From Cellulosimicrobium sp. ES-005 (GTDB taxonomy: Bacteria > Actinomycetota > Actinomycetes > Actinomycetales > Cellulomonadaceae), in NCBI RefSeq assembly GCF_040448685.1, contig NZ_CP159290.1, positions 4,340,001 to 4,404,000 on the forward strand: a DNA stretch of 64,000 nucleotides. The letters run 5' to 3'. Below the pieces are notes generated by a model that worked only from the letters and a program-made list of their open reading frames with translations, was not told the origin of the DNA and made no database searches. The position numbers and the translations under genes are program-made. This document shows, piece by piece, positions 16,539 through 28,183 of this stretch (positions are counted from its first letter, which is position 1; every line of letters starts with the position of its first letter).

Positions 16539-16649
16539 CCCTCCCAGCCCGTGGGAGCGTTCCCGTCCGACGACGGACGACCGCCCGGCGGAGCGCCGTG
16601 CCACCCGACCTCGGGGGTGCGGCCTTTCGACGACGAGAGGGAGACGACG

Positions 16650-17777
16650 ATGACGTCATGGCGCAGCAAGGTCACCGCCTTCGCGGGGACCGCACTCCTG
16701 GTCGGTTCGCTCGCCGCGTGCAGCGCGGAGCGGGCGAGCGACTCGGGTGACGGCGCCTCGGAGGCCGCGGACTCGGGCGACACGCTCGTCGGCATCGCGA
16801 TGCCGACGCGCAGCCTCGAGCGCTGGAACAACGACGGCGCACACCTGGAGGAGCTGCTCCAGGAGGCCGGCTTCGAGACGACCCTGCAGTACGCGGACAA
16901 CAAGGTCGACCAGCAGATCACGCAGCTCCAGAACATGATCAACCAGGGCGCTGACGTCCTCGTCATCGCCTCCATCGACGGGACCGCGCTGGGCCCGGTC
17001 CTCGACCAGGCGGCGGAGAACGACGTCCCCGTCATCGCCTACGACCGCCTGATCAACGGCTCCGAGCACGTCGACTACTACGCGACGTTCGACAACGAGC
17101 TCGTCGGAACGCTCCAGGGCGAGTTCATCGTGGAGCAGCTCGGGCTCGCCGACGGCGCGGGCCCGTTCAACCTCGAGCCGTTCGCGGGCTCGCCCGACGA
17201 TAACAACGCGAAGTTCTTCTTCAAGGGCGCGTGGGACGTGCTGAGCCCGTACGTCGAGTCCGGCCAGCTCGTCGTCCCCTCCGGCAAGGCGCCCGCCACG
17301 GTCGACGACTGGGCGTCGATCGGCATCCAGGGCTGGGAGTCCGCGAAGGCGCAGTCGGAGATGGAGAACCGGCTCAACTCGTTCTACACGGACAAGAAGG
17401 TCGACGTGGTCCTGTCGCCGAACGACTCGCTCGCGCTCGGCATCGAGCAGGCGCTCGAGGGCGCGGCGTACACGTCGGCCGACTGGCCGATCGTCACCGG
17501 CCAGGACGCGGACGAGGCCAACGTGAAGAACATGCTCGCGGGCACGCAGTCGATGACCGTCTGGAAGGACACCCGCACGCTCGGCGACCAGGTCGCGACC
17601 ATGGTCGAGCAGATCGTCGACGGGGCCGAGGTCGAGGTCAACGACACCGAGACCTACGACAACGGGGTCAAGGTCGTCCCCTCGTACCTGCTCCCGCCGG
17701 AGGTCGTCACGGCCGACACGGTCCAGCAGAAGCTCGTCGACTCGGGCTTCTACACGGCCGAGCAGCTCGGTCTGTGA
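16650..17777 (+). CDS. chvE: ChvE-type monosaccharide-binding lipoprotein
   Basis: Extracellular solute receptor of a multiple-monosaccharide ABC importer, 375 residues. The signal sequence ends in lipobox LAAC (Cys 24), so it is membrane-anchored. The mature part is a periplasmic-binding-protein-like I fold: [18 protein letters not shown] binds sugar in the ChvE family, followed by [29 protein letters not shown] and the hinge region [21 protein letters not shown] 16650 is preceded by GAGGGAG at 8-9 bases. It is first in the chvE-mmsA-mmsB operon. A stem-loop and a C/G tract directly after its stop could keep it in excess over the membrane components. Confidence 0.93.
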   Translation: MTSWRSKVTAFAGTALLVGSLAACSAERASDSGDGASEAADSGDTLVGIAMPTRSLERWNNDGAHLEELLQEAGFETTLQYADNKVDQQITQLQNMINQGADVLVIASIDGTALGPVLDQAAENDVPVIAYDRLINGSEHVDYYATFDNELVGTLQGEFIVEQLGLADGAGPFNLEPFAGSPDDNNAKFFFKGAWDVLSPYVESGQLVVPSGKAPATVDDWASIGIQGWESAKAQSEMENRLNSFYTDKKVDVVLSPNDSLALGIEQALEGAAYTSADWPIVTGQDADEANVKNMLAGTQSMTVWKDTRTLGDQVATMVEQIVDGAEVEVNDTETYDNGVKVVPSYLLPPEVVTADTVQQKLVDSGFYTAEQLGL

Positions 17778-17780
17778 CCC

Positions 17781-17807
17781 GGTCGGGGCGGCGCAGGCCG
17801 CCCGACC
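17781..17807 (+). terminator. Stem-loop after chvE (attenuator candidate)
   Basis: Eleven pairs with one bulged G (17781-17792 with 17797-17807) and a GCAG loop, 4 bases after the binding-protein stop and running straight into the C-tract. Stem-loops here commonly stabilise or partly terminate messages for binding proteins. Confidence 0.55.
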
Positions 17808-17851
17808 CCCCCCCCCCCCCCCCCCGCCCCCCCCCCCCCCCCGGGGGGGGG
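17806..17851. repeat. C20-G-C16-G9 homopolymer tract
   Basis: Twenty C, one G, sixteen C and nine G form 46 bases of almost pure homopolymer between chvE and mmsA. Nothing similar occurs elsewhere in the window. Its exact length should be viewed as uncertain because such tracts slip in replication and are misread in sequencing. It could form a hairpin, an i-motif or, on the other strand, a G-quadruplex. Confidence 0.9.
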
Positions 17852-17905
17852 CCGGACGATCCGCACGACGCGTCGCGGCGCGCCCGTGACGAGACAGGAG
17901 CAGGG

Positions 17906-19471
17906 ATGGTTCTCGAGAACGTGCTCGAGACGAGGAACATCCTCGAGATGCACGCGATCAGCAAGGAGTTCCCCGGGGTCAAGGCGTTGCAGGACGTGAC
18001 GCTCGAGGTGCGTCGCGGCGAGGTGCACGCGATCTGCGGGGAGAACGGGGCGGGAAAGTCGACCCTCATGAAGGTCCTGTCGGGCGTGTACCCGCACGGC
18101 TCGTACACGGGCGACATCGTGCTCGACGGCGAGCCGTGCGAGTTCCGGGGGATCCGCGACAGCGAGGCGCGCGGGATCGTCATCATCCACCAGGAGCTGG
18201 CGCTCGTCCCGTTCCTGTCGGTCGCCGAGAACATCTTCCTCGGCAACGAGAAGGCGAGCGGGGGCGTCGTCGACTGGAACCGCACCGCGGCGGAGGCCTC
18301 GCAGCTCCTCGAACGCGTAGGACTGCACGAGAACCCCTCGACGCTCGCGATGGACCTCGGCGTCGGCAAGCAGCAGCTCGTCGAGATCGCGAAGGCGCTG
18401 TCGAAGCGCGTCGACCTGCTCATCCTCGACGAGCCGACGGCAGCCCTGAACGACGAGGACAGCGCCCACCTGCTCGGTCTCATCGACCAGTTCCGCGAGG
18501 CGGGGATCACCTCGATCATCATCTCGCACAAGCTCAACGAGATCGCCGCCATCGCGGACCGCGTCACGATCCTGCGCGACGGCCGCACGATCGAGACGCT
18601 CGACCTCCGCGGCGAGGAGCCCGTGAGCGAGGAGCGCATCATCCGCGGCATGGTCGGTCGCGAGCTCGAGAGCCGGTTCCCCGCACGGGAGCCGTCCGTC
18701 GGGCGCGAGGTGCTGCGCATCGAGGACTGGACGGCCCACCACCCCGTCGACACCGAGCGCGTCGTCGTCGACCACGCGAACCTCACCGTGCACGCCGGTG
18801 AGATCGTCGGGCTCGCCGGTCTCATGGGTGCCGGGCGCACCGAGCTGGCCATGAGCGTGTTCGGGCACGCGTACGGGACGCGGATCTCCGGGCAGGTCTA
18901 CAAGGACGGCGTCCCCGTCCGCACGCGGACGGTCGCCGAGGCGATCTCGCACGGGCTCGCCTACGCGACGGAGGACCGCAAGCGCTACGGGCTGAACCTC
19001 ATCCAGACGATCCGCGAGAACATCTCGGCGTCCGCGCTCGGCAAGGTCGCCCGCTGGGGGTTCGTCCAGCGTGAGGAGGAGGCGACGGTCGCGGAGCGCT
19101 ACCGCCGCGACTTCCGGATCAAGGCGCCCACGGTCGAGTCGCTCGCGGGCAAGCTCTCGGGCGGCAACCAGCAGAAGGTCGTGCTCGGCAAGTGGGTCTT
19201 CGCGGACCCCGACGTGCTCATCCTCGACGAGCCCACGCGCGGCATCGACGTCGGGGCGAAGTACGAGATCTACTCGATCGTCAACGCGCTCGCCGACGCG
19301 GGCAAGGCCGTCCTCGTGATCTCCTCCGAGCTGCCCGAGCTCCTCGGGATCTGCGACCGCATCTACGCGATGAGCCAGGGGCGGATCACGGGCGAGGTCT
19401 CCCGCGCCGAGGCGACCCAGGAGACCCTCATGCACTACATGACCATGGACAAGGGAGTCATCGACCGATGA
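17906..19471 (+). CDS. mmsA: Multiple-monosaccharide ABC importer, tandem ATPase
   Basis: A 521-residue ATPase with two nucleotide-binding domains that powers sugar import (MmsA/GguA, RbsA-like). NBD1 has Walker [10 protein letters not shown] (about 48), Walker [12 protein letters not shown] and ISHKLNE. Its signature is the variant [11 protein letters not shown]2 has the degenerate P-loop GLMGAGRTE (about 308), an intact signature LSGGNQQK and [12 protein letters not shown]. This asymmetry is normal in the family. ATG 17906 follows GGAGCAGGG. The stop overlaps the mmsB start (ATGA). The upstream region holds the C/G tract, so output may depend on the read-through length of that tract. Confidence 0.95.
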   Translation: MVLENVLETRNILEMHAISKEFPGVKALQDVTLEVRRGEVHAICGENGAGKSTLMKVLSGVYPHGSYTGDIVLDGEPCEFRGIRDSEARGIVIIHQELALVPFLSVAENIFLGNEKASGGVVDWNRTAAEASQLLERVGLHENPSTLAMDLGVGKQQLVEIAKALSKRVDLLILDEPTAALNDEDSAHLLGLIDQFREAGITSIIISHKLNEIAAIADRVTILRDGRTIETLDLRGEEPVSEERIIRGMVGRELESRFPAREPSVGREVLRIEDWTAHHPVDTERVVVDHANLTVHAGEIVGLAGLMGAGRTELAMSVFGHAYGTRISGQVYKDGVPVRTRTVAEAISHGLAYATEDRKRYGLNLIQTIRENISASALGKVARWGFVQREEEATVAERYRRDFRIKAPTVESLAGKLSGGNQQKVVLGKWVFADPDVLILDEPTRGIDVGAKYEIYSIVNALADAGKAVLVISSELPELLGICDRIYAMSQGRITGEVSRAEATQETLMHYMTMDKGVIDR

Positions 19472-20640
19472 ACGCCGTCAGGGAGTACCTCGGCCGCAAC
19501 GTCCGCCAGTACGGCATCGTCGCGGCGCTGCTCGTCATCGTCCTGCTCTTCCAGGTGCTCACCGACGGGCGCCTGCTCTACCCGAACAACGTCGCGAGCC
19601 TCGTGCAGCAGAACGCCTACGTCATGGTGCTCGCCATCGGCATGGTCATGGTGATCGTGGCCGGCCACATCGACCTGTCCGTCGGGTCGGTCGTGGCGTT
19701 CGTCGGCGGTCTGTGCGCGATCATGATGACCCAGTGGGACCTGCCGTGGCTGGTCGCGGTCGCGCTGTCGCTCGTCGTCGGTGCGCTCGTCGGCGTCTGG
19801 CAGGGCTTCTGGGTCGCGTACGTCGGGATCCCGGCGTTCATCGTCACCCTCGCCGGCATGCTCGTCTTCCGCGGCCTCGCGATCGTCCTCGTCGGGACCA
19901 CGGTCGCCGGCCTGCCCGAGGGGTTCAAGGAGATCAGCAACGGCTCCGTGCCCAACTGGTTCGGCTTCGTCGGTGACCTCGACGTCGTCACGCTCGGCAT
20001 CGGCGTGCTCGGCATCCTCGCGTTCGCGGTCGCGCAGTGGCGCTCGCGGACGTCGCTCCGCAAGCACGGGCTGTCGGTCGAGCCGATGGCGGCGTTCGTC
20101 GTCAAGATCGTCGTCGCGGCCCTGCTCATCGGCGTGGTCACGTACTGGCTCGCCCTGAGCGCGGGTGGCACGCCGATCGTGCTGCTCATCGTGGGGGCGC
20201 TCATCATCGCCTACTCGTTCGTCCTGAACCGCAGCGTGTTCGGGCGGCACGTCTACGCGATCGGCGGGAACCGGCACGCGGCCGTCCTGTCGGGGGTCAG
20301 CGCGCGCCGGGTCGACTTCGGCATCTTCGTCAACATGGGCGTGCTCGCGGCGGTCGCCGCCGTCATCACGACCTCCCGCGCCGGGGCAGGCGTGGCGGCG
20401 GCGGGCGTCAACTACGAGCTCGACGCCATCGCGGCGTGCTTCATCGGCGGCACCGCCGTGACGGGCGGGATCGGCCGCATCTCGGGGGCCATGATCGGCG
20501 CACTCATCATGGGCGTGCTCAACATGGGCCTGTCGATCATGGCGGTCGACGCGGCGTGGCAGCAGGCGATCAAGGGCCTGGTGCTGCTCGCGGCGGTCGC
20601 GTTCGACCTCGTGAGCAAGCGCCGGGCGTCCCTGCGCTGA
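19468..20640 (+). CDS. mmsB: Multiple-monosaccharide ABC importer, permease
   Basis: A 390-residue inner-membrane permease of the sugar importer (MmsB/GguB, BPD_transp_2 family), with about ten predicted membrane helices. The conserved [16 protein letters not shown] lies near residues 66-81, and [20 protein letters not shown] near the C-terminus is the usual ATPase-contact and translocation region. [18 protein letters not shown] is the cytoplasmic loop diagnostic of this permease class. It overlaps mmsA by 4 bases (ATGA), so the two are made in matched amounts. It is last in the operon and followed by a large hairpin. Confidence 0.95.
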   Translation: MNAVREYLGRNVRQYGIVAALLVIVLLFQVLTDGRLLYPNNVASLVQQNAYVMVLAIGMVMVIVAGHIDLSVGSVVAFVGGLCAIMMTQWDLPWLVAVALSLVVGALVGVWQGFWVAYVGIPAFIVTLAGMLVFRGLAIVLVGTTVAGLPEGFKEISNGSVPNWFGFVGDLDVVTLGIGVLGILAFAVAQWRSRTSLRKHGLSVEPMAAFVVKIVVAALLIGVVTYWLALSAGGTPIVLLIVGALIIAYSFVLNRSVFGRHVYAIGGNRHAAVLSGVSARRVDFGIFVNMGVLAAVAAVITTSRAGAGVAAAGVNYELDAIAACFIGGTAVTGGIGRISGAMIGALIMGVLNMGLSIMAVDAAWQQAIKGLVLLAAVAFDLVSKRRASLR

Positions 20641-20641
20641 C

Positions 20642-20695
20642 GGGGACGGGCGGCGCGTCGTCGGGTGTCGTGCCCGACGGCGCGCCGTCGTCCCC
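20642..20695 (+). terminator. Terminator of the chvE-mmsAB operon
   Basis: Arms 20642-20665 and 20673-20695 pair over about 23 positions with one bulge and one G-U around a 7-base loop, beginning 2 bases after the mmsB stop. It insulates the riboswitch-controlled operon downstream. Confidence 0.75.
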
Positions 20696-20715
20696 CTCGG
20701 CCGGCCGGCACGTGG

Positions 20716-20900
20716 GTTAGGATCGACGCGTCGCGACTGGCGCCGCCCGGTGGAACTCGCCCGGGCAGGGTGGATCACCACCGGGGAGCGACACGCTGTG
20801 CAGACGACGGGTCGTTCGCCTGGGCCCCGGGTCACCCCCTGGTGGGGCGTACCCGGCGAGCCGGGAACGTGACCACCGACGACACACTGCCAAGCACCCG
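20716..20900 (+). promoter_or_regulatory. ZTP (pfl) riboswitch and promoter in front of glyA-folD
   Basis: A TAGGAT -10 box at 20716-20721 precedes an RNA with the ZTP riboswitch signature: GACTGGCG at 20733-20740, a GGTGGA...CACCGGGGAGC core ending near 20790, and GTTCGCCTGGGC closing the pseudoknot near 20825. A stem follows (CCGGGT near 20828 with ACCCGG near 20855) as an expression platform, then GGAGGAG before the ATG. Known ZTP riboswitches sense ZTP/ZMP, the signal of 10-formyl-THF shortage, and typically control glyA and folD. Here binding would raise their expression. Confidence 0.88.
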
Positions 20901-20913
20901 CGGAGGAGACGCC

Positions 20914-22203
20914 ATGAGCGCCCAGCCAGCCGACAACGTCCTCGACACCCCGCTCGCCGAGCTCGACCCCGAGATCGCGGCCGTCCTCGACGGGGAGCTC
21001 GCGCGCCAGCGCGACACCCTCGAGATGATCGCGTCCGAGAACTTCGTCCCGCGCGCCGTCCTGCAGGCGCAGGGTTCCGTGCTCACCAACAAGTACGCCG
21101 AGGGCTACCCGGGCCGCCGCTACTACGGTGGCTGCGAGCAGGTCGACATCGCGGAGAACCTCGCGATCGCGCGCGCCAAGGAGCTGTTCGGCGCCGAGCA
21201 CGCCAACGTCCAGCCGCACTCGGGCGCCACGGCGAACGCGGCCGTGCTCCACGCGCTCATCAACAAGGGCGACAAGATCTTCGGCCTCGAGCTCGCGCAC
21301 GGCGGCCACCTCACGCACGGCATGAAGATCAACTTCTCCGGCAAGCTGTACGACGTCGCGGCGTACGGCGTGGACCCGCAGTCGTACCGCGTCGAGATGG
21401 ACGAGGTGCGCAAGCAGGCCCTCGAGACGCGCCCCGACGTCATCATCGGCGGCTGGTCCGCCTACCCGCGCCACCTCGACTTCGCCGCGTTCCGCGAGAT
21501 CGCGGACGAGGTCGGCGCGAAGCTCTGGGTGGACATGGCGCACTTCGCGGGCCTCGTCGCCGCGGGCCTGCACCCGTCCCCGGTGCCCTACGCGGACGTC
21601 GTCTCCTCCACGGTGCACAAGACGATCGGCGGCCCCCGCTCCGGCTTCATCCTGAGCAAGGAGGAGTACGCCAAGAAGATCGACTCCGCCGTCTTCCCGG
21701 GCCAGCAGGGCGGCCCGCTCATGCACGTCGTCGCCGCCAAGGCCGTCTCCTTCAAGATCGCGGGCTCGGACGACTTCCGCGACCGCCAGGAGCGCACGCT
21801 GCGCGGCGCGAGCATCATCGCCGACCGCCTCGCCCAGGCCGACGTGGCCCAGGCCGGCGTCTCCGTCCTCACGGGCGGCACCGACGTCCACCTCGTGCTC
21901 GTCGACCTGCGCCACTCCGCGCTCGACGGCCAGCAGGCCGAGGACCTCCTGCACGAGGTCGGCATCACCGTGAACCGCAACGCCGTGCCGTTCGACCCGC
22001 GCCCCCCGCGCGTCACGTCCGGCCTGCGCATCGGCACGCCCGCGCTCGCGACCCGCGGCTTCGGCGACGCCGAGTTCACCGAGGTCGCCGAGATCATCGC
22101 GACCGCGCTGCGCGAGGGCGCCGCGACCGACGCCGACGCGCTGCGCGCCCGCGTGCAGAAGCTCACGGCCGACTTCCCGCTGTACCCGGGCCTCCACCAG
22201 TGA
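20914..22203 (+). CDS. glyA: Serine hydroxymethyltransferase
   Basis: PLP enzyme converting serine and THF to glycine and 5,10-methylene-THF, 429 residues, the main entry of one-carbon units. PLP and substrate motifs are intact: [60 protein letters not shown] and [13 protein letters not shown] with the Schiff-base lysine. ATG 20914 follows GGAGGAG at a good distance. The upstream ZTP riboswitch ties expression to folate status. The stop overlaps the folD GTG by 4 bases, giving a two-gene operon. Confidence 0.97.
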   Translation: MSAQPADNVLDTPLAELDPEIAAVLDGELARQRDTLEMIASENFVPRAVLQAQGSVLTNKYAEGYPGRRYYGGCEQVDIAENLAIARAKELFGAEHANVQPHSGATANAAVLHALINKGDKIFGLELAHGGHLTHGMKINFSGKLYDVAAYGVDPQSYRVEMDEVRKQALETRPDVIIGGWSAYPRHLDFAAFREIADEVGAKLWVDMAHFAGLVAAGLHPSPVPYADVVSSTVHKTIGGPRSGFILSKEEYAKKIDSAVFPGQQGGPLMHVVAAKAVSFKIAGSDDFRDRQERTLRGASIIADRLAQADVAQAGVSVLTGGTDVHLVLVDLRHSALDGQQAEDLLHEVGITVNRNAVPFDPRPPRVTSGLRIGTPALATRGFGDAEFTEVAEIIATALREGAATDADALRARVQKLTADFPLYPGLHQ

Positions 22204-23081
22204 CCGCGCAGATCCTCGACGGCAAGGCGACCGCCGCGACCATCAAGGCCGAGCTCAAGGACCGCCTCGCGGTCCTCGCCGGGAAGGGCGTCGTGCCCGG
22301 CCTGGGCACGCTCCTCGTCGGCGACGACCCCGGATCGCAGTGGTACGTCGCGGGCAAGCACCGCGACTGCGCCGAGGTCGGGCTGTCCTCGATCCGCGAG
22401 GACCTGCCCGGCGACGCGACGCAGGAGGAGATCGAGGCCGCGGTCCGCCGCCTCAACGAGGACCCGGCCTGCACGGGGTACATCGTGCAGCTCCCGCTCC
22501 CGAAGGGCATCGACACCAACCGCGTGCTCGAGCTCATCGACCCGGCCAAGGACGCCGACGGGCTGCACCCGACGAACCTCGGGCGCCTCGTGCTGCGCGT
22601 CAACGAGGAGGTGACCTCGCCGCTGCCGTGCACGCCGCGCGGGATCATCGAGCTCATCGAGCGGCACGGGATCTCCCTCGCGGGCAAGGAGGTCGCGGTC
22701 GTGGGCCGCGGCGTGACCGTCGGCCGGTCGATCGGCCTGCTGCTCACGCGCCGGGCCGTCAACGCGACCGTGACGCTCACGCACACCGGGACGACGGACC
22801 TTGCCGAGCTCGTGCGCCGCGCCGACGTCGTCGTCGCGGCGGCGGGCGTCCGGGGCATCATCACGCGCGACATGGTGAAGCCCGGCGCCGTCGTCATCGA
22901 CGTCGGTGTCTCGCGCGAGGTCGACCCGGAGACCGGCAAGAGCCGGGTCGTCGGGGACGCCGCGCCCGACGTCGCCGAGGTCGCGGGCTGGATCTCGCCG
23001 AACCCCGGCGGGGTCGGGCCGATGACGCGCGCGATGCTCCTCGCGAACGTCGTCGACGCGGCGGAGCGCGCTACCGCCTGA
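22200..23081 (+). CDS. folD: Methylenetetrahydrofolate dehydrogenase/cyclohydrolase
   Basis: Bifunctional cytosolic enzyme turning 5,10-methylene-THF into 10-formyl-THF with NADP, 293 residues. Family motifs are present: [21 protein letters not shown] with the catalytic tyrosine and lysine, [21 protein letters not shown], the Rossmann motif [16 protein letters not shown], and [14 protein letters not shown]. It starts with GTG inside the glyA stop (GTGA overlap), so it is translationally coupled and under the same ZTP riboswitch. Its product is the substrate of PurU encoded at 12839-13759. A 17-bp hairpin follows. Confidence 0.97.
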   Translation: MTAQILDGKATAATIKAELKDRLAVLAGKGVVPGLGTLLVGDDPGSQWYVAGKHRDCAEVGLSSIREDLPGDATQEEIEAAVRRLNEDPACTGYIVQLPLPKGIDTNRVLELIDPAKDADGLHPTNLGRLVLRVNEEVTSPLPCTPRGIIELIERHGISLAGKEVAVVGRGVTVGRSIGLLLTRRAVNATVTLTHTGTTDLAELVRRADVVVAAAGVRGIITRDMVKPGAVVIDVGVSREVDPETGKSRVVGDAAPDVAEVAGWISPNPGGVGPMTRAMLLANVVDAAERATA

Positions 23082-23089
23082 GCACGCCC

Positions 23090-23127
23090 CAGGGCGCGGC
23101 CGTGGGCAGTCCCGCGGCCGCGCCCTG
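23090..23127 (+). terminator. Terminator of glyA-folD
   Basis: Thirteen perfect pairs (23090-23102 with 23115-23127), extended inward to 17 with one G-U, leave a CAGT tetraloop. Confidence 0.8.
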
Positions 23128-23155
23128 CGGCGTTCCCGGGCTTGCCTGCAGGCGC

Positions 23156-23161
23156 TAGTCT
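23156..23161 (+). promoter_or_regulatory. -10 box (TAGTCT) of an MFS gene
   Basis: TAGTCT is followed by 6 bases and GTG 23168 with no Shine-Dalgarno sequence, a typical leaderless start. Confidence 0.55.
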
Positions 23162-23167
23162 GCGCGG

Positions 23168-24604
23168 GTGACGAGGGCGCGCATCGCGACGACGGCGGCG
23201 TACGCCGTGCAGGGCTTCGGGTTCGCGGTGGTGCTCACGAGCATCCCCGGGTACAAGGAGCGGCTCGGCATGGGCGACGACGTCGTCACGCTCGTCGTGC
23301 TGGGCGTGTGCGTCCTCGCCGGGCTGGGCAGCGCGCTCTCCGGCGTCGTGGCGGCGCGGCGCGGCGCGCGGGCCGTGGTCGTGGGGGGTCTGCTGCTCGC
23401 CGCGGTCGCGGTCGCGGGCATCGGGACCGCGCCGTCGTGGCTCCTCTTCTTCGGGGCGATCGGGCTCTACGGGCTCGCGCTCGGCGCCGTCGACGCCGCG
23501 ATGAACATGCTCGGGATCGACGTCGAGCGCGGGCACGGTCGCAGCCTGCTCGCCTCGTTCTACGCGGCCAACGCCGCCGGGGGCGTGCTGGGTGCGCTCG
23601 CCGTCTCGGGCAGCGCGCTCGTCGGGCTCGGTCAGCCGGTCGCGCTCCCGCTCGTGGCGCTGCTCGTCGCCGCGGGCGCCGGCTGGCTCGCGCTGCGGCT
23701 GCCCGACGGCGGGGCTGCGGCCCGCGCAGCCACGTTCCCGGACGGGACGGCAGGCTCGGCGCGGCCGCACGCGGCGCCGTCGGGCACCGGCCGTCCGGAG
23801 CCGTCGTCCGTCGGGTCGACGCGCGAGCCCGGTCCTGCGGCGGCGCTCGGGACCGTGCCGTGGGTCGCGGCGGGCACGATCGCGCTGCTCGGTGCGGGGA
23901 TGCTCGCGTTCCCCGTCGCCGACTCGGCCGTGTCGAGCTGGAGCGCGACGTTCCTGCGCGACGTCCTCGCGGCGAGCGCCGCCGCCGCCCCGCTGGGGTA
24001 CGCGGCGTACCAGGCAGCCCTCATCGTGTCGCGGCTCGTCGGCGACGGTCTCGTCGAGCGTCTCGGCCGGGTGCGGGTCGTGCGCCTGGGCGGCACGCTC
24101 GGCGCCCTCGGGTTCGTCGCGGTCGCCGCGGCCCCCGCCTGGCCGGTCGCGGTGCTCGGGCTGGCGGCGACCGGGCTCGGGCTCGGCGTCGTCGCGCCGC
24201 TCGCCTTCTCGGCGATCGGGGACCGGGCCCGCGAGGCGGTGGCGGCGGGCTCGGTGAGCACCGGGCCCGCGACCCCGGGCGGGCACGTCGAGGACGCCGG
24301 CGGGGTCGACCGGGTCGTCGAGGACGTGCTCGTCGACGTGGACGCGGGCGGGGCGCCGGTCGAACCTCCCGCCGGGATCGTCGCGACGGTCACGGACCGT
24401 GCGGTCGCGCGCCTCAACGTCTTCACCTACGCGGGCGCGGTGCTCGGCGGCGTGCTCACGGGCGTGTTCGCGACCGCCCACCACCTCCGGGTCGGGTTCG
24501 TCGTCCTCGCCGTGCTCGCCGCGGTCTCCGCGGTGCTCGCCGGCGCGTTCCGGCCCGCCCGCGTCGCCCTCGTGAGCGTGAGCGAGACCACGCCGCCCGC
24601 GTGA
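23168..24604 (+). CDS. MFS transporter
   Basis: A 478-residue integral membrane transporter of the major facilitator superfamily with about twelve hydrophobic helices and unknown substrate. Between helices 6 and 7 there is a Pro/Ser/Gly-rich loop (about 178-225). A polar insertion of about 45 residues (about 357-405, TGPATPGGHVEDAGGVDRVV) interrupts the C-terminal half and is unusual for the family. The motif-A-like loop after helix 2 reads SGVVAARRGARAVVVGG. It is monocistronic, preceded by the folD terminator and a leaderless-type promoter. Nothing nearby suggests the cargo. Confidence 0.85.
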   Translation: MTRARIATTAAYAVQGFGFAVVLTSIPGYKERLGMGDDVVTLVVLGVCVLAGLGSALSGVVAARRGARAVVVGGLLLAAVAVAGIGTAPSWLLFFGAIGLYGLALGAVDAAMNMLGIDVERGHGRSLLASFYAANAAGGVLGALAVSGSALVGLGQPVALPLVALLVAAGAGWLALRLPDGGAAARAATFPDGTAGSARPHAAPSGTGRPEPSSVGSTREPGPAAALGTVPWVAAGTIALLGAGMLAFPVADSAVSSWSATFLRDVLAASAAAAPLGYAAYQAALIVSRLVGDGLVERLGRVRVVRLGGTLGALGFVAVAAAPAWPVAVLGLAATGLGLGVVAPLAFSAIGDRAREAVAAGSVSTGPATPGGHVEDAGGVDRVVEDVLVDVDAGGAPVEPPAGIVATVTDRAVARLNVFTYAGAVLGGVLTGVFATAHHLRVGFVVLAVLAAVSAVLAGAFRPARVALVSVSETTPPA

Positions 24605-24620
24605 CGAGAGGGAGCCGTCC

Positions 24621-24642
24621 TGTCGGTGGCGTGTGATGGGAT
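24621..24642 (+). promoter_or_regulatory. PafBC-type DNA-damage promoter in front of xthA
   Basis: TGTCGGTG (24621-24628), exactly 8 bases, then TGGGAT (24637-24642). This fits the RecA-independent damage promoter consensus TGTCRGTG-N8-TANNNT used by PafBC in mycobacteria, with one change in the -10 (G for A at position 2). The adnA promoter at 57504-57525 has the same layout. Confidence 0.6.
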
Positions 24643-24706
24643 GGCCGGCGTGCCGCGGCCGTCCTGGCAGCCGCGCGCGACCGTCATCGAGGGAGGACGA
24701 GCCCAC

Positions 24707-25510
24707 TTGCTCACCATCGCCACCGCCAACGTCAACGGGATCCGTGCCGCTTACCGCCGCGGGATGGACGCCTGGATCGCGTCCCGCACGCCCGACGTCC
24801 TCCTGCTCCAGGAGGTCCGCGCCCCCGACTCGATCGTGAACGACCTCCTCGACGGGTGGCACGTCGCGCACCAGGCGTGCGACATCAAGGGCCGGGCCGG
24901 CGTCGCCGTCGCCTCGCGGCTGCCCGTCTCGGCGGTGCGCGTCGGGCTGGGCGCCGGCGAGCCGGAGCCGCCCGTCGACACGGGCCGCTGGGTGGAGGCG
25001 GACCTCGAGCTGCCCGACGGCGGTCGCCTCACCGTGGTCTCCGCGTACATCCACTCCGGCACCGTGAGCCAGCCGGAGACGATGGTGGCCAAGTACGCCT
25101 ACCTCGAGAAGGTCACCGCGCGCCTGCGCGAGCTCGCGGCGACGGAGGAGAAGGTCCTGCTCGCGGGCGACCTCAACATCGCCCACCACAACGTCGACAT
25201 CAAGAACTGGAAGGGCAACCTCAAGAGCGCCGGCTTCCTCCCGGAGGAGCGCGCGTACGTCGACACCTGGCTCGACCAGATCGGCCTCGTCGACCTCGGC
25301 CGCGTCCACGGCGGCGAGGGCCCCGGCCCGTTCACGTGGTGGTCGTGGCGCGGGCGCGCGTTCGACAACGACTCGGGCTGGCGCATCGACTACCAGCTCG
25401 CCACGCCGTCGCTCGCCGAGCGCGCCGTCAAGGTCGAGGTCGACCGCGCGCCGACGCACGACGAGCGCTGGAGCGACCACGCTCCCCTCGTCGCCACGTA
25501 CGACGTCTGA
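24707..25510 (+). CDS. xthA: Exodeoxyribonuclease III / AP endonuclease
   Basis: Cuts DNA 5' to abasic sites and removes 3' blocking groups in base-excision repair, 267 residues from the chosen start. The endonuclease/exonuclease/phosphatase fold is complete: IATANVNGIRAAY, LLLQEVRAP (metal Glu), GDLNIAHHNVDIKNWKGN (catalytic Asp/Asn), FTWWSWRGRAFDNDSGWRIDYQ read in two parts, and SDHAPLVATYDV (catalytic His). TTG 24707 is chosen because GAGGGAGGA lies 8 bases upstream and the protein then begins like other XthA proteins. A leaderless GTG at 24650, in frame and 7 bases after the promoter -10, would add 19 residues and remains possible. The PafBC-like promoter suggests induction by DNA damage. 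Confidence 0.92.
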   Translation: MLTIATANVNGIRAAYRRGMDAWIASRTPDVLLLQEVRAPDSIVNDLLDGWHVAHQACDIKGRAGVAVASRLPVSAVRVGLGAGEPEPPVDTGRWVEADLELPDGGRLTVVSAYIHSGTVSQPETMVAKYAYLEKVTARLRELAATEEKVLLAGDLNIAHHNVDIKNWKGNLKSAGFLPEERAYVDTWLDQIGLVDLGRVHGGEGPGPFTWWSWRGRAFDNDSGWRIDYQLATPSLAERAVKVEVDRAPTHDERWSDHAPLVATYDV

Positions 25511-25522
25511 GACGTTCCGCCC

Positions 25523-25585
25523 CCGCCGAGCACGACATGAGGGTCGTCATGTGCCGCATTGCGACCCTCATGTCGTGCTCGGCGG
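25523..25585. terminator. 24-bp perfect hairpin between convergent xthA and galTK (family C)
   Basis: Bases 25523-25546 pair without a single mismatch with 25562-25585; the loop is 15 bases. It starts 13 bases after the xthA stop and ends 20 bases before the galTK stop, so it can terminate both. Confidence 0.8.
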
Positions 25586-25604
25586 CGTGTGACGTCGTGT
25601 CGGG

Positions 25605-28130
<2,526 letters not shown>

Positions 28131-28183
28131 GCGTGCGGTGTTCCGATCGCGGTGCGGTGGGAGGAGGCGGCTGCGGTCCGCCG

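Noticed and set aside
17806-17851. T-less rho-independent terminator that fully separates chvE from mmsA
   Set aside because: The genes belong to a standard transporter operon and no promoter was found between 17778 and 17905; partial attenuation is more likely than full termination.
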